Position numbers and translations under genes: made by a program. From Isoetes taiwanensis (lineage: Eukaryota; Streptophyta; Lycopodiopsida; Isoetales; Isoetaceae), in assembly GCA_021234155.1 (NCBI GenBank), contig JAJEKV010000004.1, forward strand, positions 10,416,109-10,480,108: 64,000 bases of DNA, given 5' to 3'. The notes below the pieces were generated by a model. The model did no database searches, was not told the origin of the DNA, and was given only the letters and a program-made list of their open reading frames with translations. This document shows positions 35,198 to 44,237 of the stretch, piece by piece. Positions within the stretch are counted from its first letter, which is position 1. Each line of letters starts with the position of its first letter.

Positions 35198-36569
35198 ATG
35201 ATTATGTGGTTGCTTTCGACGCCACCTCTTCCTTTCAAAGTGGCACGCAAACTGATGGCCCCTGTGGATATCCCAGCGGCGATCTTTGATTTTTCTCGGA
35301 TTTGGCCAGAACTCTCCATTGAAGACAAAGGGTTGTGCTGTGCCCTTGTTGTCTTTGATCTCATACACTGTGCCGATCCAGACTTTCTCACTTTCCGCGT
35401 GGTTCAGCCCATGGCTTATATCTTTCATGATTTCTATCCGGGTGATATACGCGGGAAAATTTTGGCAATGGGCCCGCCAACGTTGTTCGGGGTGATCCCC
35501 TGCGCAATGGGTGCTTCAGGATAACAATCCATATCTTGCGGATCCTGCTCAGACCAAAACTTTTCATCAGGAGTACATGCCTGAGCTTGCCAATCATTTA
35601 TCTCTCTGGCAAGCGGAAGCGCTGCAACAAATAAGGAAGTATCTAGGACATCCCGAAGATCTTCCCTATGCACAAGTCTATATGCAGCACCTCGCTGGTT
35701 ACAATCGATTCATGTGCTCGTTGGATAGCAAGGCGGTCCCCACGAGGATGGGATAGCCCTCTGTCAACTCTCAGCTCTCGCTTCTCTTTGGGATCGGGTT
35801 GGTGTCGGGCACTTGATCCGGATCTTGTCGATCCAATTCGGGGTGGAGATCGCTTTCGGAACCCACCACGGGCATGGTTCCTTCTCCCTATGCTTCCCTG
35901 GGTGTACCTCCACGCCCCAGGTTCCTGACTTCTGATTGGCGCCTTCCTTTTTGGACCAAGGTCATGGATGGTCATGCAGGCTGGACACCACCTCAGATCT
36001 CGACGGATCTCCGGTGGGATCCACGTTTTGTTCGCCGATCACATTGGGAAGAAGGTGCTACTCTGGACAACACCACAAATTGGATCTACATTGCTAATGA
36101 GCGTGGTTGGCAACAGCCCAGCGGATGCGCTTCATGGTCTCAACACCTTCTTGCGAGCGCCTCCACCTCACGATCCTTGTCCATCTTCAAAGCGGGGATT
36201 TTGCGCTGCCCTCAAATGTATTTTGCTCAGCTCCTTAAATCGGCAGCGTCCCATTTTTCACTGCAATCCAAATGCCAGCGTCAGTGCTTTTGGCCTTCAG
36301 ACCTGTCTCCTCATGGAGTGTCAGTACATTTCTTCAGACGCCCACGCTGCACTTGAAGACATGGTACGCTCTCGTTTTCTTATTGATGCTGATCCTGCCC
36401 TTGGCCAAGACACACCTCAAGCTCTTCAATCACGCCAAGATCTCATCAGCCAGTACCATAATGGAGCCCGTCCTCACTCCCGTGAGGATCACTTTCAGAC
36501 TGATGGCTTCCCGCCCTCCGAAACGCTTCCTCCTTTTCTTCACTCGAAAGTGTCGCGTTTGGTGGGGAG
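35198..36569 (+). pseudogene. Gypsy accessory gene B: conserved unrecognised protein
   Basis: Successive plus-strand frames give one apparently continuous protein with a few frame changes: PAAIFDFSRIWPELSIEDKG (35,270), FDLIHCADPDFLTFRVVQPM (35,357), YMPELANHLSLWQAEALQQI (35,573), FLTSDWRLPFWTKVMDGHAG (35,922), TNWIYIANERGWQQ (36,077), then GFCAALKCILLSSLNRQRPI and CNPNASVSAFGLQTCLLMEC (36,200-36,330) and ALEDMVRSRFLIDADP. The C-terminal conserved part recurs at 8,194-8,435 with mostly synonymous changes. I recognise no family. Cys residues around RQRPIF(H/Y)CNPNAS and TCLLMEC are shared by both copies. It sits directly before the polypurine tract. Confidence 0.65.
36561..36569 (+). promoter_or_regulatory. 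Polypurine tract
   Basis: GGTGGGGAG immediately before the TGTTAG start of the 3' LTR, the expected position and composition of the primer for plus-strand DNA synthesis. The single T leaves a short tract. Confidence 0.7.
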
Positions 36570-37151
36570 TGTTAGTCCTGTGCCTCTGATGCAGGACTAT
36601 TCATGCATACGCCGTCGGACGGAGGTCAAGCTCAAAGATCCTCGATCAACCCGGGTCGGACATCCAAGCCTCCCGAGAAGACTAAGCAGCCACGCCTTGA
36701 TCAAAGCCTTTGGCTCCGTCAAGAGGCGCCAGCTCGGACAAGTGGACGGACCCCACCGCCCGTCGGCGTCGGCGTGATTCTAGGCACTTCAAGAGGCACC
36801 GCCAACATTCTGCAAATCGGGCCTCCTTCCGAGAGTCGGACCGAGATCGGTCGAGTGTCTATATTGGGCCCAAGGCCATTGTACTATATATATGAGTAGA
36901 GTTAGCTCATAAGTTTTTAGATGAGTTTTGAGTCTTGTCTCCTTTCAGTTTTCTCTCTATTGCGAGAGCTCATGTATTTTCATCATTGATATCAAGGAAG
37001 CTTATCATCTTTCTTCCATTTGTTCTGTTCTCTTCTTTTTCTTCTCTTTCAGCAAATCCCGCGTGACATAGTCCCCCGGATTCTCCTGTTAGATCCACGG
37101 GTCCTCACAGAGGGCTGTCTTCCAGGAGTTCCCGAACCCAGACCCCAAACA
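36570..37151 (+). repeat. 3' LTR
   Basis: Starts TGTTAGTCCTGTGCC, ends CCCCAAACA, and is followed by the duplication GTGAA. Same TATA-like element near 36,885. Differs from the 5' LTR mostly in its first 250 bp; the TATA-to-poly(A) half is almost identical. Confidence 0.93.
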
Positions 37152-37156
37152 GTGAA
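37152..37156. repeat. Target-site duplication GTGAA (right)
   Basis: Matches 26,015-26,019 exactly and fixes the right end of the gypsy element. Confidence 0.85.
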
Positions 37157-37736
37157 CAAGCAAGGCAGTGGTTGCGCGGATGGCAGCAATGTAGCTGAGG
37201 ATCATGGTTGTGATCTGGAGTTAAAAAGCTTTTGTTTAGCTTGCTTAGCAGTGTTTATGTATATATATTGAGAGTATTGTGGATAGTACATCCTTTGAAT
37301 TTGTATTCGTGATGGACAGTGGTAATTATATTGTATCTCAGTGAGGATGGATTTCTAGTAATGGTTTAAGTTTGGACTGTGCAAAAGGAAGATTCAATTC
37401 TTCACCACCATTACAAGCTAGAATATGCAAGTTTTGACAAGATCCCGAGTTGCCTATGATGAAATAAAAATATGTGGATTAGATATGTGTAGTTCAATAT
37501 TCTTTTGAAATTACGGGAAAAATGTAAAGCAATGCATTCATTATTGTTACTGAGTTATATTTCAAAATATGAACGTTGAAATATTTCTTTGGAGTCTGAT
37601 TCTTCGTTCTCCTAGATTGCATAACAACCAAGAAATTATGAACCGTGATGAGTTATTGGGGCAAAATCCCATTGAAGCAGATCTCCAAGATATAATTAAT
37701 GAAGTAGATGTAGATAGTAATCATATCATTGACTTC
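37157..37736. other. Flank between gypsy element and TRIM, no gene supported
   Basis: AT-rich. A 63-codon open frame (37,569-37,760) reads NRDELLGQNPIEADLQDIIN with acidic character and runs into the TRIM LTR. No domain recognised. Confidence 0.4.
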
Positions 37737-37929
37737 AGGATCACAGAAGAGATGGATTGAATTAGTGAGGATAGCCCTCACTGTAGCACATAGATATAAG
37801 CCTCAAAGAGGCATGAATAGACACAGACACAACCCATAGCCAAGAGTCACGGTTGTGGCTCTTGGGCTGGATCGGTGAGGTATGCATGTAGTGGCACCTA
37901 GATATGCCATGTGGGCATATATTCTAACA
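37737..37929 (-). repeat. TRIM 3' LTR
   Basis: 193 bp, complete. The minus strand starts TGTTAGAATATATGCCC and ends near TGTGATCCT. It shares the segment GCCAAGAGTCACGGTTGTGG (plus strand, one base different) with the right LTR. Confidence 0.8.
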
Positions 37930-38520
37930 CTCCCACTGCACTAACGTACACCTACAAACTAATATTAAAAACAATACTAAATTATCATACTAATCACGAA
38001 GAACCACTCAGCATTTAAAACTCTTACTTAGTCGCAGTATCAGAATCGACAGATTTAACTTTTTGGCCGTTGACGATATTTGTCAAATCTCATTCCATGA
38101 GTAAGGAATTCACTCGGATCTTCCAAATATAGAATTTTTATCACCATCAAATTTCTCCATCGTTGCAGAAGATATCACTTGGTAGGTTACAGATGAAGCC
38201 ATAAATTTTCTTCACAAATATTAGGTTGCACACAAATTATATTCCCAGCCCTGAAATTCCCTCAGGTTCCTCACTTCCTCCCAATTATGTCCAAAAGAAA
38301 CTTCAATGAATTTAACAAAAGTTACCTCAATCACGTTGATAATTTCTTATGGAATAAATCAGCTATATTTGCTTCAATCTAACTGTAATCCATTTTATGT
38401 CCATCAAGGAATGCTTTGTTCTATGGAAGAACACCAAATCACTGCTTCCATTGAATCTCTGAATTTCAAAGCTTGTTAATTACTGTCGGGCCTTGATCGC
38501 TGCTACAGATTAGCCCAAAG

Positions 38521-38532
38521 GCTCTGATACCA
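38521..38532 (-). promoter_or_regulatory. TRIM primer binding site (initiator tRNA-Met type)
   Basis: The minus strand reads TGGTATCAGAGC, about 11 bp inside the right LTR end. This 12-mer is the usual Met-tRNA primer site of plant LTR retrotransposons. Confidence 0.85.
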
Positions 38533-38543
38533 TATCAAGTTTT

Positions 38544-38677
38544 AGGATCACAGAAGAGATAGATTGAATTAGTGAGAATAGGCCTCAAAGAGGCGTCAAC
38601 ACAGACACAACACATAGCCAAGAGTCACGATTGTGGCTCTTGGGCTGGATCGATGAGATGTGCATGCAGTGCCACCT
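38544..38677 (-). repeat. TRIM 5' LTR, truncated
   Basis: Aligns with 37,737-37,905 but has lost the LTR start, and has an internal ~27-bp deletion relative to the left LTR (the CACTGTAGCACATAG stretch is absent). Confidence 0.78.
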
Positions 38678-38679
38678 GG

Positions 38680-39316
38680 TTTTGAGTTGGATACAGTTTG
38701 GTTATCACCTTCCTTGGTCATCCACGTGTCCGTCCGTTGTTTTCTGTGCCCCAAACGACTCGTCCTTGTCTGCCCATCTAGACTTTGCTCGCTCTGCTAT
38801 AGCCGATCTCCTACGTACAGGTGCCGCTTCCCCGGTCACCTCCCATCGTTTCTTCTGTTCCCCCTTGGGGGTCGTCCCCAAATGCCTAAACAAATTCCGT
38901 CTCATCTTGGATCTGCGCTATCTAAACTCTTTCTTGACTATCCTCTCTTTTCGATATGAGTCCCTCGAAATGTTGTCACATTTGTGTTTGCCCAACGACT
39001 TTCTCTTTGCTATCGATCTGAAGTCCGGTTATCACCATATCACGATCTGGCCTCCTCATCGCACTTTCTTGGGTTTTGGTCTTGATGGTCAGTTCTATGT
39101 CTTTAATTTCCTCCCCTTTGGTCTAGCTTCAGCCCCTTTTGTCCTTACCAAATTAGTCAGACAGCTAGTTCAGTTTTAGCGAGGTCAGGGCATCCGTTGC
39201 TTACCCTATGTCGATGATATCTTATTCTTGTGTCAATCACGTACTGAGTTTCTACAGATTCGCGTCATTTCTGACTTGCAGCGGGCCGGTTTTCTCTTAG
39301 CTTGGAAACGTCTCTG
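38680..39316 (+). pseudogene. DIRS-type reverse transcriptase
   Basis: The frame runs LDFARSAIADLLRTGAASPV, PLGVVPKCLNKFRLILDLRY, LPNDFLFAIDLKSGYHHITI, LGFGLDGQFYVFNFLPFGLA and SAPFVLTKLVRQLVQF. A TAG at 39,177 replaces what is normally tryptophan, and the same frame continues with GIRCLPYVDDILFLCQS, where YVDD is the catalytic box, to a TGA at 39,316. 'LDLRYLN', 'DLKSGYHHI' and 'LPFGL.SAP..FTKL' are diagnostic of DIRS/Ngaro-type RTs. One stop in about 210 codons. The upstream start is lost at the TRIM junction. Confidence 0.9.
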
Positions 39317-39319
39317 ACA

Positions 39320-40316
39320 CACACAATTTTCTTAGATTTCATAGTGGATGGTCACGAGGGCTTCTTTCGTATTTCTCGGGCTAAGAAGGAACGGATTCTG
39401 TCTCTGTGCTCTTGTCTGTTGTCTGTTGTCTTCCCAAATTGTCACTCCTCGCCTGATTGCCCGTTTCCTTGGCTTTATCCAATCCCTACGCTGGGTCCTA
39501 GGTCATCTTTGTGCTGCCTTATCTTGTGGCCTTCATGTTGATCTGCGTCTGGCCGACCTTTTGGATACTCTCCTTCTACTATCTCCCCTTGCAAAACAGG
39601 AGGTCCAGCTTTGGAAAACTCTGATTTGTCAGTTTGACAGAGCCCCTTTGTGGCCGCCTACTGTGGTCAGGTCTACCTTGGTTTTTGATGCCAGTGATGA
39701 GGGATGGGGTGGTTGGCTTTCACGTCCAGGTTCTGAGCTTCTCTCTTTTTCTGGGGACTTCTCGGTAGATGCCCGCCTCCAATCATCCACTTGGCGTGAA
39801 CTTTTTGCTCTTTTCCAAATCCTGCAGCGGGGTGTCTCGTTGTTAACTAACTCACGAGTGATAGCTCGTGGGGACAATTAGAATGTGTTCTTCTTATTAC
39901 AGAATGGCAGTCCGCGATCCCCTGTGCTTTATTTTTTGCTGTTGGAAGTACTAATTTTTTGCTATCAGCATCATACTCAGTTGGATCCAGTTTGGGTTCC
40001 ACGCTTGGAGAATGAGTGGGCTGATTATCTTTCCAAGATCTGGGCCTTTGACGAATTTTCTCTTTCTCCTTCAGTTTTTTGCCTCTTGGATGAGCGTTGG
40101 GGGCCTCATCATGTGGATCGCTTTGCTAGCCCTTCTAACACCCTCCTGCCAGTTTTCAACACCAAGGCTTATTACCCTCATCGGATCGCACCTGACGCCT
40201 TTTCTTGCTCCGCCTTACACTACTTGTTTTCTCATGGCCTTTTGCCCCTTGGTGGCTACTGCTTGCTGTTGACTCCACTGGCAATCTTTTGTTCAAGATG
40301 CAGTTTTCTTTCATGA
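39320..40316 (+). pseudogene. DIRS-type RNase H and downstream domain
   Basis: After a frame shift the sequence reads FLDFIVDGHEGFFRIS, then ARFLGFIQSLRWVLGHLCAA (39,450), STLVFDASDEGWGGWLSRPG with the first catalytic aspartate (39,670), STWRELFALFQIL with the glutamate (39,787), and VIARGDN with the next aspartate (39,860). A single TAG at 39,879 interrupts, and the same frame continues with VPRLENEWADYLSK (40,000) and WGPHHVDRFASPSNTLLPVF (40,100). The 'DRFAS..N' block followed by DAF is typical of DIRS elements. The TAG probably replaces CAG, consistent with one C-to-T change. Degrades RNA template strand; inactive as read. Confidence 0.88.
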
Positions 40317-40589
40317 ATTTTCCCATGCCTTACTCCCGTCACCTTCTTCGCGCCTTGCGGGTTTCCGTCGTCCTGCGGCACTTTTCGGCTTACGTTGTGA
40401 TTTTTCTGATACTTAAAATTGTCTCTTCTCACATCTTTAATCTGGTCTGGCGTGATTCTTCTTAAAAGTTTTCCTTTATCATGGTGTAGGATTGTTCTTC
40501 TGTTGTTTGTTTGCATAGTGGTTGGCTTCTATGTTGTTGGTCGTTTTGGTATGGCTTAGAGTAGTACAGGGTGATATTATCTTTTGTTA

Positions 40590-41570
40590 ATTGATGTTAA
40601 CACCTGTTTATCCCCTTGTTCCAGATATCTTGCCTTTTTACGACGGTCCCTCATTGCCCTTCTTCGCCTCGGCTATAGCATCTGTCCTCCAGTCCCACGC
40701 GCCCTCGACCTTGCTCAGTTTCTTCCGCCTGACTACAATTTCGTCGTTGGTGTCATTCTCAGCAGCTTACATCCTTACCTGCCTCCTCTTTGCATGTTGC
40801 TGCATTCTTTTCCTCTCTGATATCCACCCATCATAGTCCAGGGGTCGTGTCTACTGCAATTGCCTTTTTTCATAGCTTGGTCAACCTCCTGTCTCCTTGT
40901 TCGGCCCCCCTTCCTGCTTTGGTCCACCAAGCCGCTCCTCGTACCCACATTTCTTCATGGCGGCATTTACCTCTTACCGCATCTCACGTTCGCCAGGTCA
41001 TCTCCCTTCTCGTCCCCGCACGAGCTGATTGGCGCAGCCTTATAAAAGCATGCCTTGTCACTATCTGCTTTGCTCGTTTTCTCCGTATCTCTGAAGCACT
41101 GCACTTGAATTGGCACGACCTATCTTTTTTCCCCGACTATGTCCAGTTGCATAAGTCTAAGTGCGACCAGTCTGCCGCTGGCCAGGAGGTCCTCATAGCC
41201 CGCACATTCTCCCCCTTTTGCCCGGTCATGTTATTGCAGCGTTTGTTGTCCATCTGCTGTTTTCGCACCTCCGACTCACCTGAGGGAGGTCCTTTCTTTT
41301 GCTCATCCTTGTCCGCCACACGCCCTTTGTCATATGCTGCTGCCCGTTCTTGATGGTTTGAGTCCCTGCGTCTTATCGGTTTGGAGCCTCAAGAATTTGG
41401 CACCCATGCGGGCCGTAGGGGCGGTGCCACCACAGCTCTGACATTGTCCGCTCTCATGGGCATTGGCGCTCTGCTGCTTCCCACTCATAATACATTCTAC
41501 CCGACATTCAGGAGCGCCTCATTGTTTCTCGCCATCTTGGTCTTTGAGGTAGGTTCCTCTTCTATCGGCC
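40590..41570 (+). pseudogene. DIRS tyrosine recombinase (phage-integrase fold)
   Basis: N-terminal core-binding part in several frames (40,584-40,860), then a long frame 40,790-41,353 containing TASHVRQVISLLVPARADWR, CFARFLRISEALHLNWHDL with the first catalytic arginine (RISEAL) and LHKSKCDQSAAGQ with the lysine strand. After one TGA at 41,351 the frame continues with FGTHAGRRGGATTAL, the H-x-x-R box, at 41,396. The final W(R/H)S-tyrosine segment is in another frame (HGHWRSAASHSY near 41,458). Family knowledge: it integrates the circular DNA of the element without target duplication. All catalytic motifs can be found, though not in one frame. Confidence 0.88.
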
Positions 41571-41593
41571 ACTTGTGTGTAGATCAGGACCCA

Positions 41594-41653
41594 ATAGAAC
41601 CGTCATTCCTTGAATGACGGTTCTATCGCAATAGAACCGTCATTCCTTGAATG
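41594..41653. repeat. Perfect 15-bp-arm hairpin followed by a direct repeat of one arm
   Basis: ATAGAACCGTCATTC (41,594-41,608), a 3-nt loop, then its exact reverse complement (41,612-41,626), then ATAGAACCGTCATTCCTTGA again at 41,631. Located just after the recombinase gene. Possibly part of the DIRS terminal repeat or internal complementary region, or a terminator-like structure. Confidence 0.75.
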
Positions 41654-41660
41654 GGGACGC

Positions 41661-42257
41661 CCCATCATCTCGCCCCCCTATTTATAGACCAGTTTTCCCC
41701 TTTATTGGCTATTGGCGTTCTCTTGGGCATTGCTTTGGTCATTTGCACCTCTACCTATCTTCCCCCCCTTTTTGTTCTTCACTGATGATGTGAGTTCGTT
41801 TGCACTTGTTCGGTTGGGTTCCTTAGGTTCGTTGGGAGTCCTTGGGGCATGTGTATAGATATTTTTTCTTCTTCTCTCGGCGTGGCGATGTTGCCTCCGA
41901 GATGGTACCTACCGGCAGTCCTAGAAACGATTTTCCGGTTGGTCGACTGTGGCTTTCTCTCGGCGTAGCTCTGTGGCTTCCGAGATTGTTTTTTCTCTTT
42001 CTTCAGGGCACTGTTCCTCACCTACTATGGAACTTCTAACGACTAATGGGTTACTCTTTTTCCAGGTTCTCTCCCTCTAATTCGTCTTTTCGGTTACAGG
42101 GTCTGCAGTCCACAGAGGCTCCTCACGTGTACCTGTGGTGGAGGAGATTATATCAGAGTCGTCGACATGCAAGCCTCCTCTGGTTCCTCTATCTAAAGTA
42201 GGGGTCTAGAAGCTAGGGGGAGGAGGGGAGGGGCCAGAGGATGGCAAAGATTGCAGC
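41661..42257. other. Region right of DIRS coding sequence, no gene seen
   Basis: Contains two ~32-bp repeats around CTCTCGGCGT...CCGAGAT (near 41,875 and 41,955), each able to pair its own ends, and a TATA-like CTATTTATAGACC near 41,679. Could still belong to the DIRS element's 3' terminus. Confidence 0.45.
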
Positions 42258-42692
42258 TATTACATAAGCTCTTGAGTTTTTCTAGAAGATGCCAAAGGGA
42301 AATGGAATGTCGTGTAATGCTTTTGCAGCTTATATTGGGCATGAAGTCTTAAGAATGCCATCCATTCATTTGAAGAAATGCCTGCCGATATATTACTTTC
42401 TGAAACTCCATGATTGCAACCCGTGGCCAATATGGTGACCTTCAGGATTGCATCCGCCTCTTCGAATGGATGCCATCCAAAGATCTTTTTTCTTCATATA
42501 TCATGATTGCATATGTTCAACATAAAATATACTAGGGACGCGCACAAGCCAGAGCGCAATGTGGTTTCATGGAACTCTCTAATGGCACGATATGTTTAGT
42601 ATGATATGCTAAGGGATACCAAAATGCCACGTGATTTAGTGTCATGGAACACAATGCTAGCAAGTTTCTGCAACATGGAGTTGACCAACCAT
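42258..42692 (+). pseudogene. PPR (pentatricopeptide repeat) protein pseudogene fragment
   Basis: In scattered plus-strand frames the typical PPR phrases appear: MPKGNGMSCNAFAAYI (42,289), YGDLQDCIRLFEWMPSKDLF (42,431), ERNVVSWNSLMARYV (42,553), and KMPRDLVSWNTMLASFCNME (42,620). 'NVVSWN..(I/M)..Y' and 'RDLVSWNTM' recurring every ~31-35 residues are diagnostic of plant P/L/S-type PPR motifs, which bind organellar RNA. Stops and shifts between repeats, a length of only about 4 motifs, and no start or C-terminal domain show a decayed fragment. No E or DYW domain follows. Confidence 0.8.
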
Positions 42693-44237
42693 AAACTTCT
42701 CAACTAACTTGTTGAGTAATGGCTCTTTGTACTTAGGAGGTCCATTCAAGCTCTCCCCTATAAGGGCATACAGTTGGGGAATGGTATAGATAGTAAGACT
42801 TTTAGTGTGCTTGGCCTAGGCCATGACATATAAGGAAAGAGAAGGAATTGGGGTTTTTGAAGCATGAGGTCAAGGTTGCTATGGCAGAAATCCGGTCAGA
42901 GGGCAAGGGGACTAGCTATGGCAGTTAGGTCAGGCGCAGGGCGGTTAGAAATTTTAGGATTAACCTCAACTCAAAATAATAGAAACTCTAATATTTTATG
43001 TTAGCCGTAGAAACAAATTTAATGGCGCGTGTATGTGCCTCAAATCAAAAACTAAACATAATTTTAGAGGTACGTGCCCCTCTAGCTTTGCCCTACAAAT
43101 CATCTTTGTGGGAGATTCCATCATGGGAGTTTTTGAGGATTTTGAAGAGCTCTTTGTGCTCTTTCCAATCCTGCTAAAACTGCCTACATCTGATCTAATC
43201 ACAAAAAGAAATGTCAAATTTAATCAAGGACTTCTCTTTGCCTCAATTTTTTGTATGTTTCTTCAAACTCTGCTACAAGTTTTTTTTTGGGTTTTCAACT
43301 TGAGCTACTCCATGTGATTATTTTTTAACATAATTAACTAATGAGGATCTTTACAAATTTATATCTTGCTCCTATACTTAATTACCACTACAAAAAGAAG
43401 AAATCCATCCTATTCAACATGTGGTCAAGGTTTTCGAAGAATTTAACCCAACACTCCCTTAAATGCATTAACTCAACTAAGTAGGGTATGACCAGTGCTC
43501 TGATTTGGTCTCGCAAGATCATGACTCTGGTAACAATCTAACGCTCCCTGAATCCATACAATGCTCCCATCATGTAAATATGGTAAATCCCTCTTCTAAT
43601 AGTATCATCAAGAATGTCATCTGTCTAACTTGGGCTACTTATGTCCGAGCGAAGGACACAGAGGTGTCATTTGCCCATTCCTCTTCTAGGACATCCTATA
43701 TTGTAGATGCGTAGATGCGTACAGACATACATATGAATCGTATTCCATCACGAAGGGTGGCCCATCCATCAACTTAGAATACATGTAGAAATATGCAAAA
43801 TGCAACAGAAACGAAGGTTTCTACTCCGATCTCATTATGACGACACACTGATTGACTATAGATCTAGCCCATTATGATAGGTCTAGCCCATTATGACAAT
43901 GACCATCCTATCCAAATGTAAAGCCCATCCTATTACATGCAAAGCAAATAATGACATGTTTAACCACAAGGCCAAAAATTACATATTTTAAACTAATAAT
44001 CAATTTTCGACGCGGTGCTTTACGTTTTTGGGTTGCCCCTAGGGGGGCAAACCCTTGTTTATGTGGGTATGTGGGCATATCCATGCTAGTGACTGCTAAA
44101 AACTGGCTGCTGCCTGTAAATGCTCGGTCATCCAGCCCCGTTCCTTCGCAGGCGTGGCTATGGCGTATTTGGGTAGCTGGCAAGCAGACCGAAGCTCCGC
44201 AACAGTTGGACAGGGCAATGGCGTGGGCATGTGCAGG
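42693..44237. other. No gene supported
   Basis: AT-rich. A 20-bp phrase GTCTAGCCCATTATGA recurs at 43,863 and 43,883. Open frames at 43,033-43,317 and the start of 43,951-44,541 have no domain. The stretch 44,015-44,130 is related to 48,405-48,470. Confidence 0.45.

Larger units (their letters stand above)
26020..37151 (+). mobile_element. Complete Ty3/gypsy LTR retrotransposon with extra 3' genes
   Basis: The element is bounded by near-identical LTRs starting TGTTAG and ending in CA, with a 5-bp duplication GTGAA outside. Domain order is gag with zinc knuckles, protease, reverse transcriptase, RNase H, integrase with a GPY module, then about 4 kb with two additional sense genes. The order PR-RT-RH-IN defines Ty3/gypsy. 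The RT active site reads FQDDF, close to the 'FMDDF' of Athila/Tat/Ogre-type elements, and those lineages also carry extra sequence between integrase and 3' LTR, so the element probably belongs near them. All genes contain frame breaks, so as read it is not autonomous. Confidence 0.92.
37737..38677 (-). mobile_element. TRIM-like mini LTR retrotransposon, truncated at its 5' LTR
   Basis: Direct repeats at 37,737-37,929 and 38,544-38,677 flank about 615 bp without coding capacity. Read on the minus strand, the left repeat begins TGTTAGAATATATGCCC and is preceded by the purine-rich GCAGTGGGAG (polypurine tract). Next to the right repeat lies TGGTATCAGAGC (plus-strand 38,521-38,532 reads its complement), the initiator-Met primer binding site. 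LTRs under 200 bp, a PBS, a PPT and no genes match the terminal-repeat retrotransposon in miniature type. The right LTR lacks its first ~60 bp, ending where DIRS-like sequence begins. Confidence 0.78.
38678..41660 (+). mobile_element. DIRS-like tyrosine-recombinase retrotransposon, 5'-truncated
   Basis: Reverse transcriptase, RNase H with the DIRS-type extension, and a tyrosine recombinase follow in order on the plus strand. No LTRs, no integrase of the DDE type and no aspartic protease are present. Gag and the left terminus are missing: the RT begins directly at the junction with the TRIM LTR at 38,678. The coding part has only a handful of stops and shifts, so it is a fairly young relic. 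The right end is not certain; a hairpin with a repeated arm at 41,594-41,653 may belong to its terminal or internal complementary region. Confidence 0.85.

Noticed and set aside
43951-44237. N-terminal part of the 196-codon frame as SMG1 coding sequence
   Set aside because: No family motif before about 44,238, a splice acceptor lies there, and the segment recurs at 48,405 without the exon body.
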